Part shown: positions 32,401-42,205 of the stretch, piece by piece
How positions within the stretch are numbered: position 1 is the stretch's first letter
Layout: every line of letters begins with the position of its first letter
From: Flagellimonas oceanensis
GTDB taxonomy: Bacteria > Bacteroidota > Bacteroidia > Flavobacteriales > Flavobacteriaceae
NCBI RefSeq assembly: GCF_003992595.1
Contig: NZ_RZNA01000017.1
Coordinates: 1-64,000 of the forward strand
Direction of reading: 5' to 3'
DNA: 64,000 nucleotides
Program-made: the position numbers and the translations under genes
The notes under the pieces: model-generated
The model's input: the letters and a program-made list of their open reading frames with translations, nothing else
Database searches by the model: none
Told to the model about the DNA's origin: nothing

Positions 32401-35400
32401 ATTGTTTGATGGGTCCAAAAATTCATATCTAACATAAGTTCCCGTTCCTCCGGAAATCGATGTGGAGTTTACCGTAATGCTTGCATTGTCAGGGTTATTT
32501 CCTGCCGCACATCCAAATTGGATCACATCTGCTGCTGGAATGGTCACTGCAATTGGGGTTGGTTCATTGATGGTAGGAACAATGATATCTGTTTCACAGT
32601 CATTGGTTCCTGTGGCCCTTACCACATAATCACCAGGGGCGAGATCCTGGAAAGTACGGGTAGCCGAATCATAGGTAAAATCAGTTGAAGGGATTGGATT
32701 CAATCCACTGTCCAACAATTCATAGGTCAATGGGGTAATTCCATTATCAGTCTGCCTTACGGCTATACTTCCATCGTTTGCTCCGTGGCAACTAACATCC
32801 GTTGGTGTGGCGGAAAAATCTGGTTGTATTGGGTCTGGAACCACAATCGTAAATGTACGCTCACAGGCTTCATGATCTGCCGTGACATCCACATATACTT
32901 TGATTTCATAGGTTCCTGCTACTGTTGGGTGAAATTCAACAGAACCACCACCCATTGAGGTTTTTGGTTGTACCATTGAAGAAGCGGTCAGGTTTTCCAC
33001 GGAATATTGATAGGTTCCAGAACCTTGCAATGCTTCTATTTCAATCGTCCCATCCGGTGTACCTGTACAATCAATAAGTTTGGTCAATTGGGCATTGGCT
33101 TGAAGCGGAGGATGAACGGTAAATGTAGTCTGTGCCATGGAACATCCATTACCATCGATTATGTAGAAATCATAGTCCCCAGCAGCGACATTGGTAAATA
33201 CCCCACCATTGTTCAAAAAGCTCGTCGGAGCACTTGCCCCTGAAGGTACCATGGCGTAGCGGATACCTCCTACCAAGGAATTTCCCGTTACGGTTACGTC
33301 TGCACTACCATCGCAATTGGCAACTTGAATGTCGTCAATAGTTGGATTGGGGGTCAATGTCATTGCAACAGTGTATGGAACGCTTGTAGTACATCCATAC
33401 ACATCGGTTACGGTAACATCATAATCACCTGCAGGTGAGTTAGCGGGTATTTCGATAGGGTTTTGTGAAGTCGCAGTAATCGCGGCAAATCCACTTGGAC
33501 CAGTTACATCAAAGGTGTATGGTGCAGTACCTCCATTGATATTTGTAACGGAAATCAATCCAGGTTGATTACATCCAATTTCACGTGTTTCGGAAACAGT
33601 AGCTGTAATCGGAAGTTGTTCTTCGATCAGTACGTTTTCACTTCCTCCATGGCAGGTATCCACTCCACTACCATTGACCTGTGTGACTTCAATATAATAC
33701 TCCCCAACAGGCAACCCCGTAAAATCAAGCGTATTGGCATAGGTTACATTGATTGCGGAACCTCCACCGCCACTTACTTCAACAGGAGTTGAATTACCAA
33801 CTTCGAAAAGCTCCCATCGCATTTCCGGTTCGGCAACATCTGGATTCAAGGTAAAGGTGATTCCCCCACTATCTGCACCATGGCAACTGGGTGTCACTGA
33901 ATCTGTAATCTCTATGGGTAAATCCACGGTAGACAGATCATTCACATTCACTGTACTTTGTCGAATACAACCACTATCATCTTTAACGAAGAAAACATAG
34001 GTCCTTCCAGGGGTCAGTCCAGTAAACCAGTAAGGGTCGTTCAATCCTTGCGGAGGGGAGGTCCATGATGTAGAAGCATCATAGGGGTCAAAATTGATTG
34101 GGTCCTCTGTGTAGGTATATACATAAGGAGCATCTCCCTTCGAACCTTGGACGCTAACAAGTAACTCATTACACAAGTCCACCGTTGCATTGATAGTAAT
34201 GTCCAAATCGTCCAAGGGATAGGTCAGTGTGTATTGTGGCAAATCATACCGGCAAAGGGTATTTCCACTTCCATCCACTGTACGAATGGAAGGTTTTACC
34301 TCTTCGCCCGATGTAAATCCAGTAAAGGTTTCACTTGTCTGCCATGTATTTCCATAATCTGCACTAAACTGCAAAGTACCGCTCAGCCCGGAAGTGGGAT
34401 AGTTTTCAAAAGTAAAACCTATCGCGGGGGCACAAACACCAGTGGTTGGAAAATCCGTATCAACATCAGCAGTCAACACCGGCGGGTCTATGACGTCAAT
34501 GCTACCCAATGACAAAGGGCATCCCGAGCCATCCGTGATTTGAACCTCATAAGTACCTGCAACCACATTGTTGAAGGTATATGTGGTAGCGGCCAAATTG
34601 GAAACGGAGGCTATCTCGGTCGCACCTTGGTATAGGGAATAGTTAAACGGACCTGCCTGTGTGATTTGTGCTGGTGTAAGACTACCTCCCCCGTTCAATT
34701 GAACATGGGCGACAATACTTCCGTTGCCGCCATTACAATTGGGGTCTTCGGGCACAGCTGCGACTTCCCAGTCCACAGCTGGATTGACAATAATATCTTC
34801 TTCAATTACTTCACAGTAGGATGAGGCTCCATTGTTATCACGAACATAGAGGTCAAATCCAGTGGGGTTTGCTGTGGCCAAAGCATTATCAATCGGGAAA
34901 CTAGTGGTTGCCACAAAGTCTGTGGGAGCCGGTGTGGCCCCATTCGGAACCAGGGCATAGAGCAAGGTGCCGTTACCTCCAGAAGCCGTAACGTCGACAG
35001 ATCCATCAGCACAGCTGCTCACATCTGTTGAGGTTGCATTGACCAATAATTGCGAATCAATGGTTACTTGGGTAATGGTATCATCACACCCCAAAGCATC
35101 CTTGACATTAATATCGTAGGTGCCATTGGCCAATCCTGAAAAAGTATAGGTATTGGACGTGCTAGGGTTGGGTGTTTGCCAAGGGCCACCATCAATTTGG
35201 AAAAGGTATCCACCATTACCTGATGTCACTGTTATATCGATAGAAGCATTGTTTCCTCCGTTGTAACAGCTTGTGTAATCAACATTATATACCAATGGAT
35301 CTGGATCGCTCAATGTAACTATAGCACTACTGATGGTACATCCGTTGATATCCCGTGCCAAAACTATGTAATCGCCGGCTGATAATCCGTTAAAGGTATC

Positions 35401-38400
35401 TCCATTGGCGGCCGCAAAAGTTACCAAGTCGGTTCCTGAACCATCTTGAAGTGCATATTCATAGGTCGGTGTCCCACCTGTCACTGTTGCTTCGATGGCT
35501 CCGACCGGGTCAATACAGCTAGGGTTTTGAAGAATGTTCGTGTTAATGGAAAGTGCTGCCGGCTCATCAATAGTTTGGTTCAAGGTAATGGAACAGGTCG
35601 TTTCATCGGCTTTTCGAACCATCACACTTTGAGAACCTGACGATAAAGCAGTGGACGTGGTCACTGGGGATGATGTGGATGCAATCCAATTGGTGCCCCC
35701 ATCAATCGAGTACTCAAAGCCTGCTGTAGCATCAAAATTTTCCACTTCGAAAGTAATGGAACCATCGTTAGCTCCATTACACGTGATATCGGTATGCCCG
35801 ATTACACTTGCCTCAAAACCGTAACCGGCTTCAATGACCACGGGAATATCCATGGTCCTTGGACAGGATTGAGGTACCTGTTTTACCAAAATATCATCGA
35901 TGGCCACATCATTTCCGTTGTTTCCGCTCTTTTTGGATATGAGCACAAAATCCAGCTCTGTATGAATCCCAGGGTTCATGGTAAACTCGAAAATTTCCCA
36001 AACCTGGCTTTTTGGTATATCGTTGGTTTGAACCTCACCTACAACAGTAGTTGTTCCCGGAATCCTCATTTGCACCCAAAGGTCGGGATCCAATTTAGTC
36101 CCTCCTCCCAAAAGGTTTATCGCTGCAAAGGATACTTCCATATCCTGATTGGGAATAATATCCCTTATCGGTTTTTGATAGATCACTTGATCGGGCGAGG
36201 GGGTTCCAACATTGATCACAAAATATCGCCCGTTTGAATCGGTACCTCCGGATGTATGATCGCTAGGATTCAACCAAGCACTGAATGGAGATACAATACT
36301 GCTGGTCACGGAATATTCAAAATCATTGATCTGGGTATTGCTTCCCACTTGGTCTTCATAACCATAGCCCTGTGTAAATTGGCTGTCCACTGTTGGACCA
36401 CTTCCAAAATCCTCCAATAACAAAACACTGGGATTTGGCGGGTCGCTCTCAGTATATTCAGCGGTTATGGTGTAAGTTCCCGGGCCAATGCCAGAGAAGG
36501 TTCCATCGGTTGATATCACAATTGGCGAAGTATTTATGGTATAACTGTAGTCATAAACGGTCTGGTCTGGACCAATCACCACATCGCCATTGCCATCACA
36601 GTCATATGCCAGGTCCATATCAAAATTAGGAACAGGCAACGGTGGGTCAATGGTAATGGGCAGTGTAATGTTACAACCACGAGCATCCCTTGCAACCAAA
36701 ATATGGTTTCCCGGTGGTAAAAGATTTGTTCTCACACTTGGATCCATGGGATCATCGACAACAAACGAGCTTCCCCCATCAAAGCTGAACTCGTAAGGGG
36801 CTGTCCCGCCTTCCACATTGGTAAACCTCACTTCGGAATATCCATTAATGTCACAGGTTCCGGTACTGGAGATACCAGCATTGGCCTTAAAGGTTTCAGG
36901 GTCATCCAGGGTAAAATTTGTTTCTTCCTCGCAGCCATCGGCACTACGCACTTTTATGGTGAACGACCCAGGGGAAAGGTTCACGAAGGTCGGGTCATTT
37001 TGTTGGGTGGCCCAATTATCGATACTATAGGAATATGGAGTTTGGGCACCTGACACATTCATGGTCACCTGACCGGTATTCGATCCTTCGCAAGTAATCT
37101 CCGAGTCAATGGTAGGTGCCGCCACGGACAGTCCCCCCAAATCATCAATGGTAACTTCGTTGGAAATGGACGAACAGTTGTTCTGATCCACCACCACAAA
37201 ACGATAGCGTCCTTCTTCTCCCGATGAAAAACTGAATACACCCGGCGTTGCGATGTCCTTTTGAAATTCAGTTACAGGAATATCACTGATGTCCGTGTAC
37301 AATTCAACCCCGTCCTTTTCCCAAATGGCAAAGGAATAGCCTGGCACCCCCTGGGAGGCAGTCAATGTTATGGTTCCATCGATGCAACTAATTTGTTGGG
37401 TGGTAACGGCCGTTACGACCGGATCAGGTATTTCATCAATGGTAAATGTTTCAACTTCTTCACAGCCATCATCCGTTCGCACCTCCACCACATAGTTTCC
37501 TGAATTGAGCCCTTCGAATGTAAGATCACTGCTGGCTTGGGTAAGTTCACTATCAATCAATGCACCTGGGTTTCCACTTCCATCATCCTCATACAGTCTG
37601 TAGTGGTAATTGGCCCTTGCCTGGGTGGCTTGGATTCTCACGCTGCCCTGTCCCAAACAAGTTACTGGTTCTGTACTAAGACCGATATTGAGTTCCCTTC
37701 TTTGTATTCCGATCTCTTCGGTACTGAAAACACAACTGCCTTCCAAAGGATCTCCTGTAGAAGGGTCCAATTGGGTAAAATCAACCCTGTATGTACCTGA
37801 AGTACTTATATCAAAATTTGGTCCATTGTTATCGGCATAGGATACCAACACAGTTTCCGTAGATGTGTCCACCAATTGATACCCATAACCGGAACCTACA
37901 TTTTGGATTCTGATAAATCCATCCGAGGAACAGTATATGTGTTGTGTGTCATAGTCAAAGTCAAGATTGTTCTGGAATACATCAAAATAAAAGATACTAT
38001 TGCACCCCCCGGAATAGGACAGCACCAATCGATAGCGCCCTTCGGCATCTGCCGTGAACGAATTTCCGGTATCCACTTGGTTCCATGTACATCCCATCTG
38101 TGTATTGGGACAATCCACACTGGTGGACGAACAACTGGTTTCATCCAATTTTTCCCATCTTATGGATTGGGCATCGGTAATGTTGAGTGTGATGTCTTGT
38201 GAATCATTGATACCACAAAGAAATATTTGTGGCAATTGGGAGCCGTCATTCGTACAGGATACGATTTCCCCTTGTATATCATTGGTGCTATCAGCATCAT
38301 TGTTCAAGTTGTTGAAATAAGTGATTATGGGATTTACCTGAGTGGTACCGAAACGGGTTACCTCCATGGATTCTATATTGGTGCCACAGCTTGCGGATTC

Positions 38401-40248
38401 CTTTCTTACCAAATAATGCCCACTTTCCTGTACGGTGACCGTGGTCGGGTCGCCATCAGGGTCGCTATCATCATAAACGGTATCCGTGACATCGATTTCT
38501 CCATTACCGTTCAGGTCACGATACCAGGTATAGGTGTCATATCCCTGACCTGCCGTGATATCGGCATTATCCCCACAGATCTGGATCTCACTCTCGAAAA
38601 TACAATTCGTGAGGTCATCCAAAAGAAAATTAGTGGCCCCGGTGGTCACAAAACCACAGCTATTGACACTGGACACACTAGGGTCGTCGGATATGGTCTG
38701 TCCACTGGTCTCCCCCTCATAGGTGGCATAGGCGATATTGTCGATCGTGGAACTACATGCCGCAACAAAATCATGGCAATCATCCGATACATCCACTCGA
38801 ATCCTGATCTCATAGGTGCTACCGCCTTCGGTAACCAAAGTATCAGGTATTTGAAATGTCACCTCTTTTGGGTCTGTGGCACTGGTGGACATCGTGGTAC
38901 CGGGCGCTCCGGTTAAATCAATGTTATCCAAATCAACGTTATCGGGGAGTACGTCACGGATGGTAAAATTTTCAGCATCATCATTCCCTCGGTTCCAAAA
39001 ACGCAGTACATATTCCAAGGACTGGCCCAAATGGACCCCTGCCCCTGTAATATCATTTGCCGCCAGATCCTCTACCCTTTTCTCCACAATGATTTCCGGA
39101 TTGATGATTTCCACTGCCACTGTGGTCAAGAACAGTATGACCCCTTCACTGGAGGTATGAATCAGAATCTCACCACTATCGTGGTCATTGGGCAATACAT
39201 TGTTGCCCTGGTTGGGCAGGTCCAAGATATCGGCATCCCACCCCAGGGTATTATGACTCTTTGGGGTTCTGGTATCCACCCAACTCCCCAAATGACTGAT
39301 GGTACTGTTGAAAACATTGTTGCTCGGGTTGATGGCATCGCTCAAATAGGTCCAACTATCACTTGTATTGGCCCTGAATCTCATGCTCGGACCGGTAACC
39401 CTGTCCCCATCCATGGTACCTGCTCCGATTACGGCATTGACTGGCAAAGGAGCCGGTACTGTCTTGAACCCACTGAAGGGCACGTTGGTTTCACGGTAGG
39501 TACTTCCCATGGCAGCATAGCCATCAAAAGTCGAAATATATTTACTGGTGGAATTTTGGTTCTCATAAATAACGACCATGGTCCATCCTGCACTTACATT
39601 GGTCTGAGCGGTAGAAGCCACTACGTTGGCCACTGTATATTCCCCATTGGGATCACTCAAACCTGAGAGCAAATGGGTCACATTGGCATAATTGAGATAA
39701 GAGGTCATATTGACCCCACTCAAATAGTCCACATCCACAATTCCAGGATCGGTAACACCATCTCCATCCCGATCACCATCCTTATCATAGATCTGTTCAA
39801 ACTCGAACATGGGGTCGCTATCCGGACCTATATCCACATAGGAGCCTCCAGGGATTTTGAACTTCACTTGTTTATAGGGATCGTCCCTATTGGTATCCCT
39901 ATATATCCCACCCCAATACAGACCGGCATAAACCACTGCAGAACAACTCGGAGCATTCAACTCCGCACTACTGGAACTGAATGTGGAGGGATCACCATCG
40001 ATATCGATATAGTCCATGTTCACATTTTGGTTACTGGAACCCCCGTTATAATCTGAATTGGGATCACTTGCTATGCTCACTATATTGTTCGCCACATAGA
40101 CAAGGTCTCCCTTTACCTTGATGTTTTCCCCGGGCAACCTCGGTTCAAAAGGAACAGAAAGCTGTGCTTGTGTCAAGGATACGAAAGCAATGAAAAACAA
40201 CAGAAATAGGAACCTATTGAGATCAACTGCTAAAGGTTTGGATTTCAT
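29470..40248 (-). CDS. Giant SprB-repeat protein with type IX (type B) sorting domain
   Basis: A 3592-residue secreted protein, starting at the ATG that precedes the signal peptide (RFLFLLFFIAFVSLTQAQ); a TTG further upstream is unlikely. The N-terminal about 400 residues form an unidentified globular region. A DUF11-like domain follows (IIVEKRVEDLAAND; VLRFWNRGNDDAENF), then dozens of SprB-type beta-sandwich repeats of about 75-90 residues. The repeats follow the pattern C-x-G-x-x-DGSI ... GGTxPYxYS ... DxxGC. Around residue 1330-1490 a jelly-roll-like domain interrupts the series (LLLEDFGSGPTVDSQ; VAIDDILVKQ). The last about 85 residues are the gliding-motility-associated C-terminal domain (IPNFFTPDGDGLNDTWKPKN). 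Such proteins are surface adhesins, some used in gliding. No PorP/SprF-like partner gene is adjacent. Confidence 0.92.
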   Translation of the reverse strand: MKSKPLAVDLNRFLFLLFFIAFVSLTQAQLSVPFEPRLPGENIKVKGDLVYVANNIVSIASDPNSDYNGGSSNQNVNMDYIDIDGDPSTFSSSSAELNAPSCSAVVYAGLYWGGIYRDTNRDDPYKQVKFKIPGGSYVDIGPDSDPMFEFEQIYDKDGDRDGDGVTDPGIVDVDYLSGVNMTSYLNYANVTHLLSGLSDPNGEYTVANVVASTAQTNVSAGWTMVVIYENQNSTSKYISTFDGYAAMGSTYRETNVPFSGFKTVPAPLPVNAVIGAGTMDGDRVTGPSMRFRANTSDSWTYLSDAINPSNNVFNSTISHLGSWVDTRTPKSHNTLGWDADILDLPNQGNNVLPNDHDSGEILIHTSSEGVILFLTTVAVEIINPEIIVEKRVEDLAANDITGAGVHLGQSLEYVLRFWNRGNDDAENFTIRDVLPDNVDLDNIDLTGAPGTTMSTSATDPKEVTFQIPDTLVTEGGSTYEIRIRVDVSDDCHDFVAACSSTIDNIAYATYEGETSGQTISDDPSVSSVNSCGFVTTGATNFLLDDLTNCIFESEIQICGDNADITAGQGYDTYTWYRDLNGNGEIDVTDTVYDDSDPDGDPTTVTVQESGHYLVRKESASCGTNIESMEVTRFGTTQVNPIITYFNNLNNDADSTNDIQGEIVSCTNDGSQLPQIFLCGINDSQDITLNITDAQSIRWEKLDETSCSSTSVDCPNTQMGCTWNQVDTGNSFTADAEGRYRLVLSYSGGCNSIFYFDVFQNNLDFDYDTQHIYCSSDGFIRIQNVGSGYGYQLVDTSTETVLVSYADNNGPNFDISTSGTYRVDFTQLDPSTGDPLEGSCVFSTEEIGIQRRELNIGLSTEPVTCLGQGSVRIQATQARANYHYRLYEDDGSGNPGALIDSELTQASSDLTFEGLNSGNYVVEVRTDDGCEEVETFTIDEIPDPVVTAVTTQQISCIDGTITLTASQGVPGYSFAIWEKDGVELYTDISDIPVTEFQKDIATPGVFSFSSGEEGRYRFVVVDQNNCSSISNEVTIDDLGGLSVAAPTIDSEITCEGSNTGQVTMNVSGAQTPYSYSIDNWATQQNDPTFVNLSPGSFTIKVRSADGCEEETNFTLDDPETFKANAGISSTGTCDINGYSEVRFTNVEGGTAPYEFSFDGGSSFVVDDPMDPSVRTNLLPPGNHILVARDARGCNITLPITIDPPLPVPNFDMDLAYDCDGNGDVVIGPDQTVYDYSYTINTSPIVISTDGTFSGIGPGTYTITAEYTESDPPNPSVLLLEDFGSGPTVDSQFTQGYGYEDQVGSNTQINDFEYSVTSSIVSPFSAWLNPSDHTSGGTDSNGRYFVINVGTPSPDQVIYQKPIRDIIPNQDMEVSFAAINLLGGGTKLDPDLWVQMRIPGTTTVVGEVQTNDIPKSQVWEIFEFTMNPGIHTELDFVLISKKSGNNGNDVAIDDILVKQVPQSCPRTMDIPVVIEAGYGFEASVIGHTDITCNGANDGSITFEVENFDATAGFEYSIDGGTNWIASTSSPVTTSTALSSGSQSVMVRKADETTCSITLNQTIDEPAALSINTNILQNPSCIDPVGAIEATVTGGTPTYEYALQDGSGTDLVTFAAANGDTFNGLSAGDYIVLARDINGCTISSAIVTLSDPDPLVYNVDYTSCYNGGNNASIDITVTSGNGGYLFQIDGGPWQTPNPSTSNTYTFSGLANGTYDINVKDALGCDDTITQVTIDSQLLVNATSTDVSSCADGSVDVTASGGNGTLLYALVPNGATPAPTDFVATTSFPIDNALATANPTGFDLYVRDNNGASSYCEVIEEDIIVNPAVDWEVAAVPEDPNCNGGNGSIVAHVQLNGGGSLTPAQITQAGPFNYSLYQGATEIASVSNLAATTYTFNNVVAGTYEVQITDGSGCPLSLGSIDVIDPPVLTADVDTDFPTTGVCAPAIGFTFENYPTSGLSGTLQFSADYGNTWQTSETFTGFTSGEEVKPSIRTVDGSGNTLCRYDLPQYTLTYPLDDLDITINATVDLCNELLVSVQGSKGDAPYVYTYTEDPINFDPYDASTSWTSPPQGLNDPYWFTGLTPGRTYVFFVKDDSGCIRQSTVNVNDLSTVDLPIEITDSVTPSCHGADSGGITFTLNPDVAEPEMRWELFEVGNSTPVEVSGGGGSAINVTYANTLDFTGLPVGEYYIEVTQVNGSGVDTCHGGSENVLIEEQLPITATVSETREIGCNQPGLISVTNINGGTAPYTFDVTGPSGFAAITATSQNPIEIPANSPAGDYDVTVTDVYGCTTSVPYTVAMTLTPNPTIDDIQVANCDGSADVTVTGNSLVGGIRYAMVPSGASAPTSFLNNGGVFTNVAAGDYDFYIIDGNGCSMAQTTFTVHPPLQANAQLTKLIDCTGTPDGTIEIEALQGSGTYQYSVENLTASSMVQPKTSMGGGSVEFHPTVAGTYEIKVYVDVTADHEACERTFTIVVPDPIQPDFSATPTDVSCHGANDGSIAVRQTDNGITPLTYELLDSGLNPIPSTDFTYDSATRTFQDLAPGDYVVRATGTNDCETDIIVPTINEPTPIAVTIPAADVIQFGCAAGNNPDNASITVNSTSISGGTGTYVRYEFLDPSNNVVQDGNNNQLIVTDLAGGTYTISVYDDSGCVGTCTATIDQFDELQDATINVDDDISCANGGETITITAQGLLSDSNTGPHDYIFEEIASGNTNAVGTFTALQVGLHSFRVTNTDTGCSIVVSHNVEEIEPFQINMIEDAPVVCAGDNAEYHFELAGGYSGGFTWTVYDTNGTLSDTSDDFQFGPTGTGNGTTSGNIDLPKGTYRVEVVQTDLPRCTEQTTVTVGGADTILDATITEIGNASCSNDQGRLSVTPTGGVAPYTISIPSLGLTQNNVYSYVFTDLDDGNHTIEVTDAAGCTNAALSGTIQTVDPLLADITPATQTLDCVGDTDGSITATLTSGGIGTVLYRLNRLEGGNIITTSPSQTSSTFDNLNAGTYSITITDDAGCTLTTTEVVIEDPVPVRGDLVVSRELSCETDAQLTLTVEGGTPFAGNVYQFSTSETGPFTNMSGGNTHTFDVSPDTDPYQFYILDANGCEPALTNAITINPVTPLTAIVDESASYINCNGDSTASITVDADGGLGNYIYGLYEDSAMTIAVAPTNINGYFDGLTQGTYYAGVTSGDCEWVSTAIIIEEPEPLMVASDITDVSCMGADDGSIVLNVSGGTADYQYAISPNLNQFDTENTFTDLAAGDYTVIVQDANGCFEVLDFTITQPDALTLNTTAEDEICFGSEDGMITLDIQGGTAPYRTSLNSSQEENFVEGLMSYGNLASGDYVVFVRDANGCTTNQVVTIAPGVNLEGTVEVVYQCDGDSPTNYLAIEFEDQSVVPDLLYGLDSNDPNDMVLSPDFTNLMPGEHTLTVAHANGCDRTFTFEVKDFEPLTLELSNDNINEIVASASGGNPDYTFEVDGVSYGNDNTFMIRETRTYMVTVTDENGCSVSQEIDMEFIDIEIPNFFTPDGDGLNDTWKPKNIEAFPNITMTIFDRYGRTIYRMLQDTDGWDGFYNQADLPTGDYWYIIKLNGDEDTREFVGHFTLYR

Positions 40249-40453
40249 ATTTGAGGTTTTGGATAGTGATGGGTTATTTAACTGTGGTATCAAATCTATC
40301 CAATGAACAAGAAGTGGAAAATCAATTGTTGTGGAACAAGGTGGTTTTGTTGCAAATCCCCGATATACTGGTGTTTAGAATCAATCTAATTCGCAAAAAA
40401 CCCTAGTAAAACCAATACTTTTCCATGCAACCCAATCAAAACTAGAGGTGAAA

Positions 40454-42205
40454 TCACGGTGCTAATTTAGGCTCCAACCACAACCATCCAAAACCAAACA
40501 ACAACAAGAAATAAAACCACAATGGAGAGATTGGCTCCCACCCATTTTTGGTCTCGGAAACCGAAGGGGTAAATGTGTTTTCAGAGCCGAACTCACGCTG
40601 ATTGGTTTCTAAGGTTTTGGACTCCGAAATCGATTCAAGTTGATCATCATCAAAAACAAAATACGAAAATGGAGCAATGGAGTCTTGAGAAGTACGTAGT
40701 TGGTTCCATCCCGTTTTTCTAGGGTATTGTTTTCCCGTCCATTTCGTCGGCATTACACTATTTTGAATCAAAGGGATGTTGGCCCCATCTGCTGAAATGA
40801 TGTCCATATCGCCCAACATTGTGCGTAGTTCAAATTCAAAAGGCTGATTTGGTCTTGGGATTGCGGTAATGCCCTCCCACTCCACTTCTTTATCCTTTTC
40901 CTTGGCAATGCTGTTGAGCACCTGCGTCCAGATGCGGGCATAAAGTGCCTCGTCGCCATCCAAAACCAATTGATAGGTGTTTTGAAGCAATGTGGTTCCG
41001 GTTTTACCATACTGTATGGGTATATAAGCAGCTAAAGCAACAGAATCCACCAAAACCTCCTGTGTTCGAAGATCTTCTTGAAAGGTATAAGGGTATTTCT
41101 GCAAGGGTTGTTTTGATTTACCCAAAGTGATTTCAGTACTGAAATCCCGATTAAAGTTAAATGGGGTACGTCCTTTTCCCTGAGTAAAGAAACTTTCACT
41201 GGGTTGTATAAAAACACCCATTCCGTTTGATCCAATCGCTTCTTCCATGGCCAACTTTGAAGCACTTCCAAGACCCAAATAAGAATCCGTATCAATGATC
41301 AAAAGATCATAATCCTGTAAGTTATCTGTAGAGAGACCATAAATGGGGTTCGATGCTCCATTGAAATACTCGAACTTGTATTTGCCCTTGGTAAGTTGTG
41401 TGCGTGCCAAGACTTCGTGTCCCCTTTCGGCAAGGAAGTTCTTAAGGTACTTGGTTTCAAAAGTCGGAAAGGTGTTGACCATCAAAATTTTCAAGGAATT
41501 CCCTTCCACCACATGAATGGGCAGCGGCTCATCCGATAGGATTTCCCCCTCACTTTTTTCAAGAATATGGAACACCAATTGTCCGCTTGTTTTTGGGTTG
41601 GCACGGAGTATAATGTTTTGCTCCGCCTGTTCCTCAAACGGCACCGAATCCAAGGGATTCCCACCATTATCGGTCAAAACGGCCCAATGACCTGCTTGAG
41701 GGTTAATATATTTGGCTTTTAGTTCAAATGGTTCCCCAAGAACCAATTCATCATTTTTGGAGAGTTGGGTCCATCCTTCCACGTCCTTTCCTCCGAGATA
41801 AGCAACGGATTTCTCCGCCACTTGCCATAAATCAAAAGAAGCGAGCCCATGCCCCAAAAGAAATAAGGAATCTGCTTCGTCCAAAAGGGTCAGGTTCCTT
41901 CCCGTTACGTATTCCTCCTGTGGAATGCGCTTATAAATGGCCCTTAAACTGTCCAATTGGGCAGGACGGTACCCTTCGGTCAATATAATCCCCTTACCGT
42001 TACTGGATTTTTCCCATACACCTGGTTTCAAAACAATCATAGCGAGTGAGGTAATGGCCAAAAATGCAATAATCAACTTAATCCAAAACCTTAGCTCCGT
42101 TCGTTGGGGCCATTCCTTCCAAATATAAACGCCCCATAGCAATAGCCCAATCAACAACACGGGCCAAAATAACCCCTGATTCACAAATACCTCCCCATCA
42201 CTCAT
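40454..42205 (-). CDS. Membrane protein with glutamine-amidotransferase-like domain (BatA-operon)
   Basis: The 583-residue protein has two N-terminal membrane helices (LFWPVLLIGLLLWGVYIW; LIIAFLAITSLAMIVL) and one at the C-terminus (WFYFLLLFGFGWLWL). The region between is periplasmic. Within it, ILMVNTFPTFETKYLKNFLA followed by YDLLIIDTDSYLGLG looks like the Rossmann-type start of a class I glutamine-amidotransferase-like fold often found in proteins of aerotolerance-type operons. No catalytic Cys triad is evident, so enzymatic activity is doubtful. It overlaps the DUF4175 gene by 8 bp, as the last gene of the MoxR/Bat operon. Exact role unknown. Confidence 0.65.
   Translation of the reverse strand: MSDGEVFVNQGLFWPVLLIGLLLWGVYIWKEWPQRTELRFWIKLIIAFLAITSLAMIVLKPGVWEKSSNGKGIILTEGYRPAQLDSLRAIYKRIPQEEYVTGRNLTLLDEADSLFLLGHGLASFDLWQVAEKSVAYLGGKDVEGWTQLSKNDELVLGEPFELKAKYINPQAGHWAVLTDNGGNPLDSVPFEEQAEQNIILRANPKTSGQLVFHILEKSEGEILSDEPLPIHVVEGNSLKILMVNTFPTFETKYLKNFLAERGHEVLARTQLTKGKYKFEYFNGASNPIYGLSTDNLQDYDLLIIDTDSYLGLGSASKLAMEEAIGSNGMGVFIQPSESFFTQGKGRTPFNFNRDFSTEITLGKSKQPLQKYPYTFQEDLRTQEVLVDSVALAAYIPIQYGKTGTTLLQNTYQLVLDGDEALYARIWTQVLNSIAKEKDKEVEWEGITAIPRPNQPFEFELRTMLGDMDIISADGANIPLIQNSVMPTKWTGKQYPRKTGWNQLRTSQDSIAPFSYFVFDDDQLESISESKTLETNQREFGSENTFTPSVSETKNGWEPISPLWFYFLLLFGFGWLWLEPKLAP

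Noticed and set aside
38227..38916. 229-codon plus-strand frame within the giant SprB-type gene (and several more between 29488 and 40306)
   Set aside because: The minus-strand frame is continuous over 10 kb with clear domain repeats; the plus-strand frames follow its codon periodicity.
29470..40248. CRISPR array or other DNA-level tandem repeat in the giant gene
   Set aside because: The repeats are protein-level SprB domains with strongly diverged DNA; there are no regular identical repeats and spacers.
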